A stretch of DNA of 60,441 bases from Methanobrevibacter ruminantium (GTDB lineage Archaea > Methanobacteriota > Methanobacteria > Methanobacteriales > Methanobacteriaceae), in contig SFKZ01000012.1 of assembly GCA_004553595.1 (NCBI GenBank), forward strand, positions 1 through 60,441. Reading direction: 5' to 3'. The notes beneath the pieces are model-generated. The model was not told the DNA's origin. It ran no database searches and worked only from the letters and a program-made list of their open reading frames with translations. This document shows positions 26,230 to 35,187 of the stretch, one piece after another (the stretch's first letter is position 1; every line of letters begins with the position of its first letter). The position numbers and the translations under genes were made by a program.

Positions 26230-28743
26230 TTGATAGATTATAAGGAATTTGAAGAAATCGTTGTAAATGTATTGGAAAGGGACATTTCTTCAAATGAAGA
26301 CCAGAAATCCACTATTTCATCACCTAAAGACCAATCATTGTTCATTGTTGCGGGACCAGGTTCCGGCAAGACAACAGTTATGGTGCTTAAGATATTGAAG
26401 TTTATTTTTGTTGATGATGTTTCACCTAATGAGATATTGGCTACCACTTTCACAAGAAAGGCTGCAAGTGAACTCCTATCACGTATTCTCAGTTGGGGAG
26501 ACAAGATAAAATCCAAGCTTATTGCTAATTACATGGATAAGATGTTCAGCGGTGAAATCACTGATGATTCCATAATTAAGGAAATCAATAGAATAGATTT
26601 CAATCAGATCAATATCGGAACCATAGACAGCATAGCGGATGAATTATTGCGTATTTATCGTCAAGCAGGAACAAGCCAACCTATATTAATAGAGGATTTT
26701 GTTGCAAATTCCGTTATGATAAATGAATGTCTTCTAAAGGATGACCGATATAAGCATGACTCATTGCAAGAGTATTTGGCAGATATAACAGGAAAGCAAT
26801 CCAATACAGAACAAAAGCCTAAGGTAAAGAATCTTACAATGATGGCAAGCATATTGATTGAAATAAAGGAACACATTTACTACAATATGGTGGATATCAA
26901 TAAAATTTTAAGCAATATTCAACCGACAGAACTAGGGAAACAACTGGCTTTAAAGCTAATTTTAGAATATGCAGAAATACTTAAACGTCAAAATATCTAT
27001 GATTTTGCAATGCTTGAAACTGAATTTCTAAGAAGATTGAATTCAGATAGCCTCAATGTATTCCTAAATGATATTAAGATTATTTTAGTGGATGAGTATC
27101 AGGATACAAACCTACTGCAAGAAAGCATTTACTTTAAAATTGCAGAATCCGCAATTCAAAATGGAGGAAACATCACTGTTGTAGGTGATGATGACCAATC
27201 TTTATATAGGTTTAGAGGTGCTAGTGTAGACTTATTCACTAATTTTATTGAAAGAATAGCTAGAATTGGAATTGAAGCAAAGGAAGTTAACCTTAAAACC
27301 AATTACAGATCCACTGAAAACATCATTGACTTATGCAATGATTTTGTTGAATTGGATGATGAGTATCAATCTGCCCGTGTAAAGGAAAAGCCAAAGATTG
27401 AAGTGTCAAGCTTTAATGATGATGATTCAAACCAAGTTCCTATTTTAGGAATGTTCAGAAACAATGAACAGCTTCTTGCAACTGATTTGGCCAGATTCAT
27501 CGATGAATTAAACAGAAATGGAATAGTTAAACGTAAGATTAAAAGGGTTTTAACCAAAGAAGATAATCAGAAATTCAATTCAGACAATAAGACAACCTTA
27601 ATCAATTATAGGGATAAAGGATTTGACTTGGCAGAAGGGGAAGATGAGATTGTCATAGAGCTTGGAGAAGATGGTTCTGCTGAGGATATTGCATTTTTAA
27701 CTTATTCCCCGAAGGAGTTAACTGGCAGAGGAAACCGTACATTTACTTTTGCATTAAAAAAGCAATTGGGAAGATTAAGGCATCCTATTGAAGTCTTTAA
27801 CCCTAGAGGTCAAGACTTGCAGAATATTGATTGTGTAGCTGTCTTTTGTGGTTTGATGTTGGAATGCATAGATCCTAATTCAAGATACCAAAAGACTAAT
27901 GATAAATTGCCAAATGCTGCAAGCATGAATATGAATGCTTGGCGTAGAAAAGCAATTTCCTATATGAATGATGTAAATCCAGAGCCACATTCACCTGTTT
28001 CCTTAGAGAAATTCGTAACTCATTGGCAAATCAGACATCCGTTTTCATCTGATGAATCAAATGATATCAAATGGCCTACAAAGGCTAATCTGATGGAATT
28101 GGCATATAAGCTGGTCAGCTGGATACCGGAATTCCAGGAAGATGATGAAGGTGTAGTTTATCTTAAGGCTATCACTCAAACAATTACACAAACAAGCTTC
28201 TTTAATAAGTATTCCGCTAACATCGATTTCTCTTCACCAGAAGCAGAAAAGGAATCAATTAACGAGGCATTGCTAAATATATTTGTGCCAATAGCCAGTG
28301 GTGGAGTGCAGATAGATGAGAATCTGTTTGAAGTCATTCCTTCTAATAGATTTAATATCATGTCCATTCATCAGGCAAAGGGACTGGAGTTCCCTCTTGT
28401 CATTGTTGATGTTGGATCAAGGTTTAAGAAGAACCTATCTAAAGACGCTAACTTAAGATTCCCTAAGAATGCAGATTCATCTTCAATAATTCAGGATAGC
28501 ATTAGAAAATACAGTTCATTATCCAATATGGATAGGGATTCTAAAGACATGGCATTTGATGATTTGACAAGATTGTATTTTGTTGCATTCTCCAGAGCTA
28601 AAGATGTTTTGCTATTAGTTGGATTAAATCCAAACATTGATGGATATAAACAAAATGATAAACAAAGAAAAATACCTAATGTTGCATTAGGTTGGAATAG
28701 GGATGAAGAATTTATAGGTTTTGACAATATATTTTTAATTTAA
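26230..28743 (+). CDS. UvrD/PcrA-family superfamily 1 DNA helicase (AddA-like partner)
   Basis: An 837-aa 3'-5' DNA helicase. Motif I AGPGSGKTT is at 41-49, TTFTRKAASEL near 75, motif II VDEYQDTN near 287-294, motif III GDDDQSLYRFRG near 317-328, NYRST near 357, motif V MSIHQAKGLEFP near 713-724, and motif VI YFVAFSRAKDVLL near 784-796. There is no nuclease domain, unlike AddA. The start is TTG 26230, preceded by AGAGGGG at the right distance; no ATG is available nearby. The following gene is a Fe-S PD-(D/E)XK nuclease 131 nt away, so the pair resembles a split AddAB/RecB-type end-processing machine. Confidence 0.9.
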   Translation: MIDYKEFEEIVVNVLERDISSNEDQKSTISSPKDQSLFIVAGPGSGKTTVMVLKILKFIFVDDVSPNEILATTFTRKAASELLSRILSWGDKIKSKLIANYMDKMFSGEITDDSIIKEINRIDFNQINIGTIDSIADELLRIYRQAGTSQPILIEDFVANSVMINECLLKDDRYKHDSLQEYLADITGKQSNTEQKPKVKNLTMMASILIEIKEHIYYNMVDINKILSNIQPTELGKQLALKLILEYAEILKRQNIYDFAMLETEFLRRLNSDSLNVFLNDIKIILVDEYQDTNLLQESIYFKIAESAIQNGGNITVVGDDDQSLYRFRGASVDLFTNFIERIARIGIEAKEVNLKTNYRSTENIIDLCNDFVELDDEYQSARVKEKPKIEVSSFNDDDSNQVPILGMFRNNEQLLATDLARFIDELNRNGIVKRKIKRVLTKEDNQKFNSDNKTTLINYRDKGFDLAEGEDEIVIELGEDGSAEDIAFLTYSPKELTGRGNRTFTFALKKQLGRLRHPIEVFNPRGQDLQNIDCVAVFCGLMLECIDPNSRYQKTNDKLPNAASMNMNAWRRKAISYMNDVNPEPHSPVSLEKFVTHWQIRHPFSSDESNDIKWPTKANLMELAYKLVSWIPEFQEDDEGVVYLKAITQTITQTSFFNKYSANIDFSSPEAEKESINEALLNIFVPIASGGVQIDENLFEVIPSNRFNIMSIHQAKGLEFPLVIVDVGSRFKKNLSKDANLRFPKNADSSSIIQDSIRKYSSLSNMDRDSKDMAFDDLTRLYFVAFSRAKDVLLLVGLNPNIDGYKQNDKQRKIPNVALGWNRDEEFIGFDNIFLI

Positions 28744-28874
28744 TTAGTCGTTCTTTTAAGTAAATTATATGAAACTTTGTATGAAATTATTTGATATTTA
28801 TTAAAAAAATATTATTTGTAAATAAAATTTATTGGTAAATAAAATATTAAAAAAATTATTTGATTGGTGTAAAA

Positions 28875-30179
28875 ATGAAATTATCAACTAGATCAAGAGA
28901 GTATATCATACCGGAATATAGCTTAACTGGTGATTTATTATCATTTTTAACTTGCAATTTACAGTATCGTTATCAAAACAAGGGAAATCTTCCACCATCA
29001 ATGCCTGTACAATTGTGGTTTGGTGAATTCATACATGGAGCATTGGAAGAGGCATTTTTAAAATGGAAAAAATATTCAAATGCAGACAAATTAGTGTTCC
29101 CTTGGAACTGGGAAGAGGAAATAAAGCCAATAGAAGACTTAATAACAGGTAGATTAAAGGTTAAAGGATTAAACCCTCCATATGAATATGTGAATAATTA
29201 TGGGCCTAATGATAATATTTATAGCGCAAGATTAGAGCGTTCAATTAACCTCTGGGGACCACATCTATTCCCTTTAATTGAAGATACAGAAGTATTGATA
29301 AAAGGATTAAGACCTATGAATTATGAAAATGGCAGGTCTGATTACTATTCAATAAATGGTGTTGTTGATGTTTTAAGTTCAAAAATGGTGGATAAGTTTT
29401 ATCAAAAAACAAATAATAATCCATTTCAACAGACTTTAGATGATTATTTCAATCTTTCTCAAACAAACAGCATCATAAGTTACTTGTACAATAATGATGA
29501 GTTTAAGAAACTATTGGATGATGAATTGAATGAATATGAAATAATCATAGACTATAAGGGAATGAGAAGACCAAGTGCGCCATCAAAAGACGAATTAATG
29601 GAAATCCAATCATTAATGGAAAGAGGAACCCTATTCGATTCAGAGGAATATGAAAAGTATAAGGTTTGGATACAGCATGAATGGCAGATTTTAACATATG
29701 CTTGGCTTAGAAAAAATCAGGAAAACCTAGATAAGCCAATTGTAGGAATTATTTTTTACTTGAATGAATTGGTTCCATCAAACGATGACTTAAAGGCAAT
29801 AAAGGAAGACTTATTGAATGATCAAACTGACATTTCATTAAATCAAATTCTTGCTGAGGATTGGGAAAGATTAAGGAATTGGAATGAAGATTCCGAAATA
29901 GCTATTCATAGAGACTTGTCAGACAAGTTTAAGATGGACAGATCCATTAGAATAATCAATGTTGAAGAGGAATTGATAGGCAATTCCTTAGACCAATTCG
30001 ATAATGTAGTAAATGATATAGAATCCTCATTGATAAAGGAAATGAATGGATGCAAAATCAAGGATGCTTGGAAAGCTGAAGCAGAAGATAGAACCTGCAG
30101 TGCATGTGACTTTAGAACATTCTGCAATAAGAAGAAAGACCAAGAATCAGAAAATAAACAAGTGTTTACAATTCCTTAA
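28875..30179 (+). CDS. PD-(D/E)XK nuclease with four-Cys Fe-S cluster (AddB/Cas4/RecB type)
   Basis: A 434-aa nuclease of the RecB/Cas4 superfamily. One Cys stands in the N-terminal LLSFLTCNLQYRY motif near 31, and three stand in the C-terminal CSACDFRTFC near 413-422; this 1+3 spacing holds a 4Fe-4S cluster in AddB and Cas4. Between them are NGVVDVLSS (Asp motif), EIIIDYKGMRRP (the D-x-K motif) and a QILTYAWLRK motif IV helix. The start is ATG 28875, with GGTG ahead, not the TTG 15 nt upstream. It follows the UvrD-like helicase and ends in a strong bidirectional terminator. The distance from any cas gene argues against a CRISPR role. Confidence 0.85.
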   Translation: MKLSTRSREYIIPEYSLTGDLLSFLTCNLQYRYQNKGNLPPSMPVQLWFGEFIHGALEEAFLKWKKYSNADKLVFPWNWEEEIKPIEDLITGRLKVKGLNPPYEYVNNYGPNDNIYSARLERSINLWGPHLFPLIEDTEVLIKGLRPMNYENGRSDYYSINGVVDVLSSKMVDKFYQKTNNNPFQQTLDDYFNLSQTNSIISYLYNNDEFKKLLDDELNEYEIIIDYKGMRRPSAPSKDELMEIQSLMERGTLFDSEEYEKYKVWIQHEWQILTYAWLRKNQENLDKPIVGIIFYLNELVPSNDDLKAIKEDLLNDQTDISLNQILAEDWERLRNWNEDSEIAIHRDLSDKFKMDRSIRIINVEEELIGNSLDQFDNVVNDIESSLIKEMNGCKIKDAWKAEAEDRTCSACDFRTFCNKKKDQESENKQVFTIP

Positions 30180-30204
30180 ACAAATAAAAGAAGAATAAAA
30201 AGAG

Positions 30205-30228
30205 TTAGTTATAATTTCTTATAACTAA
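30205..30228. terminator. Bidirectional terminator hairpin
   Basis: A perfect 10-bp stem, TTAGTTATAA / TTATAACTAA with loop TTTC, lies between the convergent nuclease and DUF169 genes and is T-rich or A-rich on both sides. Confidence 0.75.
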
Positions 30229-30262
30229 TTTATTTAAATTTTTCAAATTATATATTTTTAAA

Positions 30263-30940
30263 TTATATATTTTCAAATGCTTCCAATAATGGTTTAAGAC
30301 TATCACAAGGTAAACCTATGATGATTTCCTCATCTACGATTCCTGCATAAGCTCTGGAACCATTACATGCTAAAGTAGTATTGACTTTATTGTTTACATA
30401 TGGACCGCTTACAGCATCTGCACATAATGATTGTATACCTGCACAGCTAGATTCCACTTTACCTCCATGATTGTAGACAATTCCTTGTGCAATGTACATA
30501 CCGAATTTAGGAACTGTAATGACAATAACTACATCTGGAACAAAATCCGCTTTTTCTAATGGTGCATAGATGATTCCTAAGCTTTTTTCTTCTTTTCTTG
30601 GAATGTTGTCTATTACAGATTTTGCTGTTTCAACACTATCAAATCTGCCTAACTTATAATAGAATTCTCCAGATGCAATCTTAGGTGGAAGAGGTTCCAA
30701 TCCCATTGCAGATGATCCTCCTTTACATTTTTGTTCTGCAGCAGTTGCATAGAACATAGCTCCATCAGCCGCTTTGGTAATCATTTCACAATGTCTAATG
30801 GGTTCATCGATTTTTTCAACACCTTCTGGAATCTCACTTTCTTCGTTGAAAAACTTGATAGCTACTGGAAATCTAGTTAGGTTTAGTTTCTCTTTTAAGA
30901 CTTCTGCAGTTTTTACATTATCTTCCTTTTTATAATCCAT
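30263..30940 (-). CDS. DUF169 family protein
   Basis: A 225-aa cytosolic protein of the DUF169 family, found in methanogens and other anaerobes; the function is not established. Features are LNLTRFPVAIKFF near 18-30, a RHCEMITKAADG segment with Cys, EQKCKGGSSAMGL near 75-87, the YYKLGRF segment, PDVVIVI, and late Cys in SSCAGIQSLCADAVSGPY and TTLACNGSRAYAGI. The several conserved Cys suggest metal or cofactor binding. ATG 30940 is chosen because GGTGATAAT sits right before it; the 12-codon-longer frame has no ribosome site. It has its own promoter region and is not in an operon. Confidence 0.87.
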   Translation of the reverse strand: MDYKKEDNVKTAEVLKEKLNLTRFPVAIKFFNEESEIPEGVEKIDEPIRHCEMITKAADGAMFYATAAEQKCKGGSSAMGLEPLPPKIASGEFYYKLGRFDSVETAKSVIDNIPRKEEKSLGIIYAPLEKADFVPDVVIVITVPKFGMYIAQGIVYNHGGKVESSCAGIQSLCADAVSGPYVNNKVNTTLACNGSRAYAGIVDEEIIIGLPCDSLKPLLEAFENI

Positions 30941-31299
30941 ATTATCACCAATTAAATTATTTTTAATGATATTCAATTATTAATATTTAAATTATAATAT
31001 ATTAAGGTTATGAATTATTATTCATTATAATTTTATTTTCAGATTTTATTTTTTTAAAATTTTTTTAAAATTTTTGATTATTTCATATAATTTTATGATT
31101 ATTTCATATAATTTTATGATTATTTCATATTAAATTTAATTAAATTCTACAATAAGTTTATATGATTTAAAAGTTAATATTATATTTGTTTATAGTTTTA
31201 ATAAACAAGAATATTTTTTAAATTAATTTATTAATAATTTGGGCTTAAATTAATTTATATTGTATTAATTTTATTTATTTAATTTAGGGAAGCAATATA
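30941..31299. other. Divergent intergenic region with 21-bp repeats
   Basis: 359 bp between the divergent DUF169 and exonuclease III genes. A 21-bp unit beginning GATTATTTCATATAATTTTA is repeated at 31076 and 31097, with a partial third copy at 31118. No gene is visible. The repeats may overlap promoter elements. Confidence 0.7.
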
Positions 31300-32052
31300 A
31301 TGAGTGAATTAAAGATTATTTCATGGAATGTAAACGGTATTAGGACTCGTATAAAAAATAAGGATGTTAATCCGGTTTTAGAAAAAGAAGCTGATATCAT
31401 ATTATTCCAAGAAACAAAAACAGATTATGAAAAGATGGATAAGAAATTCTTGGATAAATGTGGATATGAATCCTATTTTTTAAAAGGAGAAAGCGCTAGA
31501 ACTGGCGGATTAGCTACATTTACCAAAGAAAAACCGTCTATAGTTAGAAGATTCTTCAAGGAATCTGCTGATGCATTAGGAAGAGCATCTATCTTAAATT
31601 ATAATAATTTTTCTTTAATTCATGTTTATGCTCCTGTAGGAACCGGCACTAAAGCTAAATTAAATGAAAAGCTTGATTATCTTAATAACCTTTTATCTTT
31701 TGCAGAATTAGCTAAAGATAAGGAAATAATCATTGCTGGTGACTTTAATATCGCTCATAAAGAAGAGGATATTTCTGATTTAAATACTAAAGTCACATTC
31801 ACAGATGAAGAAAGAGAAGCTTTAGACAAATTGGAATCCTTCGGTTTTGTTGATGCTTTCAGATTATCCAAAAAGGAAGAGAAACAATTCACTTCCTGGA
31901 AAAATCAAGAAGCTCGTGAAAGCAATGAAGGTGCTCGTTTAGATTATTTCTTTGTTTCTAAATCATTAGCAGATAAAGTTAAATCATGCACTATTTTAGA
32001 TGAAATTGACAGTTCTAAACATGCTCCAATTGAGTTAATTTTAGATCTTTAA
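31300..32052 (+). CDS. xth: Exodeoxyribonuclease III / AP endonuclease
   Basis: Mg-dependent endonuclease/exonuclease/phosphatase-fold enzyme for base-excision repair; it cleaves at abasic sites. The 250-aa protein shows ISWNVNGIR at 7-15, the metal ligand in ILFQETK near 34-40, GGLATFTK near 65, YAPVG near 107, GDFNIAHKEED near 146-156 with catalytic Asp and Asn, RLDYFFVS near 217, and the terminal SSKHAPIELIL with the catalytic His. The Methanothermobacter homologue (Mth212) also cuts at deoxyuridine, so this enzyme may do so too; that is inference. Start ATG 31300 is preceded by AGGGAAG. Confidence 0.94.
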   Translation: MSELKIISWNVNGIRTRIKNKDVNPVLEKEADIILFQETKTDYEKMDKKFLDKCGYESYFLKGESARTGGLATFTKEKPSIVRRFFKESADALGRASILNYNNFSLIHVYAPVGTGTKAKLNEKLDYLNNLLSFAELAKDKEIIIAGDFNIAHKEEDISDLNTKVTFTDEEREALDKLESFGFVDAFRLSKKEEKQFTSWKNQEARESNEGARLDYFFVSKSLADKVKSCTILDEIDSSKHAPIELILDL

Positions 32053-32398
32053 ATTTATTTAAATTCATCTATTTATTTTTTTATTCTTTTATTATTCTAT
32101 TTTTATTCTTTTATTCTATTTAATTCATATTTTATTCTATTTTTATCCTTATTTATCTATTCTTATTCTATTCATAATTTTATTCATTTTTAATTCTCTT
32201 TTGATTAAATTTCTCTCTTTCTATTTTCTTTTACATTATAGTATTTTAATTCATTTTTAGTTTTCAATTTAATAAAATAATTTAACTTTATTTCAAAATA
32301 TACTAACTTTTATTAATTAGAATATATATAGATAATTACATATAATAGATTACTATTTATAATTTACTTATATTATATAAAAAATCATATGTGAAATC
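32053..32398. other. T-rich intergenic region with promoter of the Mur-ligase gene
   Basis: 346 bp without a gene. The first part repeats TTTTATTCT-like words and is T-rich on the plus strand, suiting termination of xth. AATATATATAG at 32321-32331, about 70 nt before the next start, is a good TATA-box candidate. Confidence 0.5.
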
Positions 32399-33724
32399 AT
32401 GAAAGCAGCTGTTATAGGTTTAGGTGTAGAAGGCAAAAAGGCTTTAAATTCATTATTGAAACATGATTGGGAAGTCTATGCTACAGATTTGAATATAAAT
32501 ATTAGTCTGGATGATTTGCCTATATCCCCTGCAGGTGTTGACATATCCCCTCAAAAGGATAAAATCAGTTTCATTAAAGACAACCTATCCATTGATTTGG
32601 GATTTAACAATCAGGAAGAAATAGATCTATGTGATGCTGTTGTTTTAAGTCCAAGCATATGGGGAAGCAAAATATCTGAACATTATAGAAACTCCAATAA
32701 ATTGCTTTGTGATGTTAAAACAAAACACAGAGAAATGTTTTCTATAGGGGTGACTGGAACCAATGGAAAGACCACTACTGTAACCATGATTAAGGAAATC
32801 CTTGAAAATGCAGGGAAAAAGGTTTTGGTTGGAGGAAATGCAGGTGGAGGATTTGAAGGTTACTATGACCTTATCCTAGAAGCAGACAATGGAGATTATG
32901 ACATTTTGCTTGTTGAAGTCTGCGATATGACAGTTGGTTTCTGCAGCTATTGTTTCGACTTTGACTTGATTGCCCTTACAAATATGGGCAATGACCATAT
33001 GAATGTTCATGGTTCAATGGAAGGGTATAAAGAGTCACTTAAAGGATTTTTCAAAGGTAAAACCATATTTATCAATGAAAATCAGGAATATATGGATGAA
33101 TTTGAAGAAGTGGCCGAATCAACCATTGTATGTAATGAAACAAAATATGACTTAAACCTATTCGGAAAGTTCAACAAATTGAATGCAGGTCTTAGTGAAG
33201 CTATAGCAAATTATATTGATAAAAACACTTTTGAAATTGATGAGATCATAATCAGAGATAGCCTGGAAAATTTCAAGCCTGTAAAAGGCCGTTTAGAAGT
33301 GTTAAAATTAAATGATTGCGAGATATATATCGGTAAATCCGACAATTCCGATGCAATTAAACCTATATTGGAGGAAGTTGATTTCTCCGCTATCTTTGTA
33401 GGAACTCCAAGACATAATGAAAATCATAGATTTGACATATTAAATGAAGTTGTAAAAGCCAATCCTAAAGCAATTATTCTATTTCCTGGATTGGAAGACA
33501 CATTGGATCAAGCTAAATACAGATTAAATTCCCTTAATTACAAAGGAAGAATTGAAATAGCCAATAACCTTGATGAAATCATTGCATTCGTTGCTGAGTT
33601 TTCACATGACACTGCAATTTTAATTGGAGGAAATGGACAGGAAAACATCATTAAAATACAGGATAGATTAAAGCAGATTTGTGATTACTGTAATTCTAGG
33701 GAAAATAAGCTAATGTTTGAATAA
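32399..33724 (+). CDS. Mur ligase family protein, possibly coenzyme F430 synthetase (CfbE)
   Basis: A 441-aa ATP-dependent amide ligase of the MurC/D/E/F fold. An N-terminal Rossmann-like domain (MKAAVIGLGVEGKKAL) is followed by the P-loop GVTGTNGKTTT near 117-127, a GGNAGGGFEG loop near 146-155, LLVEVCDMTVGFCSYCFD near 175-192, and the family NMGNDHMNVHG motif near 199-209. A C-terminal domain with KGRLEVLK and HNENHRFD follows. The Cys-rich EVCDM segment is not typical of UDP-muramate ligases. Candidates are CfbE, the Mur-like ligase that forms the lactam step of coenzyme F430 in methanogens, or a pseudomurein peptide ligase. I favour CfbE modestly. The other cfb genes are not adjacent. Confidence 0.72.
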   Translation: MKAAVIGLGVEGKKALNSLLKHDWEVYATDLNINISLDDLPISPAGVDISPQKDKISFIKDNLSIDLGFNNQEEIDLCDAVVLSPSIWGSKISEHYRNSNKLLCDVKTKHREMFSIGVTGTNGKTTTVTMIKEILENAGKKVLVGGNAGGGFEGYYDLILEADNGDYDILLVEVCDMTVGFCSYCFDFDLIALTNMGNDHMNVHGSMEGYKESLKGFFKGKTIFINENQEYMDEFEEVAESTIVCNETKYDLNLFGKFNKLNAGLSEAIANYIDKNTFEIDEIIIRDSLENFKPVKGRLEVLKLNDCEIYIGKSDNSDAIKPILEEVDFSAIFVGTPRHNENHRFDILNEVVKANPKAIILFPGLEDTLDQAKYRLNSLNYKGRIEIANNLDEIIAFVAEFSHDTAILIGGNGQENIIKIQDRLKQICDYCNSRENKLMFE

Positions 33725-33833
33725 AGAAAAATATCTAAAAAAATAATAAAAAATCATAATAAAATAATTCATAATAAATCAAATCATTAAACAATTCATA
33801 ATCATATATTTATAAATTTAAGATTTAAATAAA

Positions 33834-33840
33834 GGAAGTG
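33834..33840 (+). promoter_or_regulatory. Ribosome site implying a non-canonical ATT start
   Basis: GGAAGTG at 33834-33840 lies five nt before ATT 33846. No ATG, GTG or TTG occurs in this frame between the stop at 33819 and TTG 33897. Only the ATT start yields a complete signal peptide with a basic n-region. Confidence 0.5.
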
Positions 33841-33845
33841 TAAGT

Positions 33846-35090
33846 ATTAGCTCAAGAAGTTTAACACAAAGAAATTCATTTAAAATATTTGTTGCATTGA
33901 TTGCAATAATTATTGTTCTAATACCTGTCTCCCTTGCAACTACAACCACTCATCATCAGAATATGAGTGAAATAGCTAAGTATGATAACGGAAGCACTGT
34001 ATTCGCAGGAGATAACGTAATAGATAAAAACAAGATAGACAAATATCCTATCGTTTCCAATTTTGGTTCTTTACTAACCCAAATAGGAGATGGTGAAATC
34101 GTGGATGCCTTTTTCTCAATTGCCACAGGGGCAGTTCCAACCCCATCATCTGAATTGCTTTATGGAAATGTAAGTTCAGATGGTGTAGTGGATGAATTTG
34201 AAGGTCCTGGATATGTGGTTGTGGATAATGACAAGATTACCGTAAATCCTCCTGGAGACTTTGTTTGGGGATATAACAGCCCATATTTACAAGCAAAAAT
34301 TGTTCCAGATGGAATAGACATTTTCAATAATAAGACCAATCAAACAGTAGGTCATATTGATCCAAAAACCATGACTAACGATACAATTCCTGGTCAAAGG
34401 GTAAATGTGGAAACCTTAAAGTATTGGTACAATCATTACGGTCAAGGTTCTAAATACAATTTAGATTACTGCATTAATGGTTTTAATGATAATAGGTCTT
34501 ATATTACTCCAGATATGTTAAAAGAAAAGTTCCCTGAAGCTTATGAGTATTCTCTCAAATATCCTGGAGGTTCTCCTGTTGTTGTTTATGGTGAAAACTA
34601 TACTGAAACCAAAGTGGCAAGCACATACACTTATTTGGATTCTCACCCACAATACAATGATGCAAACAGGGAATTCAATGCAAAGCAATTTGTAAAGGCT
34701 TGGAACGGAACCATTATCCCATCAAATGCATATGGATGTGGAAGAGAAGGTGTTGGATTCAGTTCAGTGCCTGAAAGGGAAGCAGAATCCGGAATGGCTA
34801 CACATGGTGTATGTCCTCCAGCAAGATCATTGAGAAATGCTGTTTTATCTTTAGGTTTCAGTTTGCCAATTGGTATGGATTCTGGACGTGATGCAGTGCT
34901 TTACGGTTTCAGTCCGTCTACTGGAATCAAGATTAATAACACATTATCCTATCCTATTAAAATCAAAATGTGGACAGAAGGTTCCGGTGCTGGAATGAGA
35001 ATCTATACTGATGTTTATGAAATGATTCCTAATAGCTATATTGCAAATCAAACCAATAGCACAAATTCAACAAACAACACAAACAATTGA
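33846..35090 (+). CDS. Secreted protein with VanW-like C-terminal domain
   Basis: The exported protein is 414 aa if translation begins at ATT 33846 (SSRSLTQRNSFKIF, then a hydrophobic core, then a LATT cleavage region), or 397 aa from TTG 33897, which would leave a poor signal peptide. The central part is Asn/Tyr-rich with sequons. The C-terminal 120 residues hold a CGREGVGF segment, then HGVCPPARSLRNAVLSLGF, SGRDAVLYGFSP and NNTLSYPIKIKM. Their order resembles VanW-type domains (G-x-C, L-x-NA, G-x-DA, N-N-x-x-x-PI). The protein ends in a Thr/Ser/Asn tail with no anchor. It may act on, or bind, the pseudomurein wall; that is inference. Confidence 0.65.
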   Translation: MSSRSLTQRNSFKIFVALIAIIIVLIPVSLATTTTHHQNMSEIAKYDNGSTVFAGDNVIDKNKIDKYPIVSNFGSLLTQIGDGEIVDAFFSIATGAVPTPSSELLYGNVSSDGVVDEFEGPGYVVVDNDKITVNPPGDFVWGYNSPYLQAKIVPDGIDIFNNKTNQTVGHIDPKTMTNDTIPGQRVNVETLKYWYNHYGQGSKYNLDYCINGFNDNRSYITPDMLKEKFPEAYEYSLKYPGGSPVVVYGENYTETKVASTYTYLDSHPQYNDANREFNAKQFVKAWNGTIIPSNAYGCGREGVGFSSVPEREAESGMATHGVCPPARSLRNAVLSLGFSLPIGMDSGRDAVLYGFSPSTGIKINNTLSYPIKIKMWTEGSGAGMRIYTDVYEMIPNSYIANQTNSTNSTNNTNN

Positions 35091-35187
35091 TGCTAATGCA
35101 ATAATTATTACTGGAATTGTTTCAATTGTTTATTTATTAAAATTTTTAAAAATTTATTAAAAAATAATTATTAATAAAGGTAATATT

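Noticed and set aside
26230..30179. Type I CRISPR Cas4 plus helicase (Cas3) module
   Set aside because: The helicase has UvrD-type SF1 motifs and no HD domain, and no other cas gene or repeat array is present.
32399..33724. MurD of bacterial peptidoglycan synthesis
   Set aside because: The organism is archaeal and the central Cys-rich segment does not fit UDP-muramate ligases. Only the Mur fold is supported.
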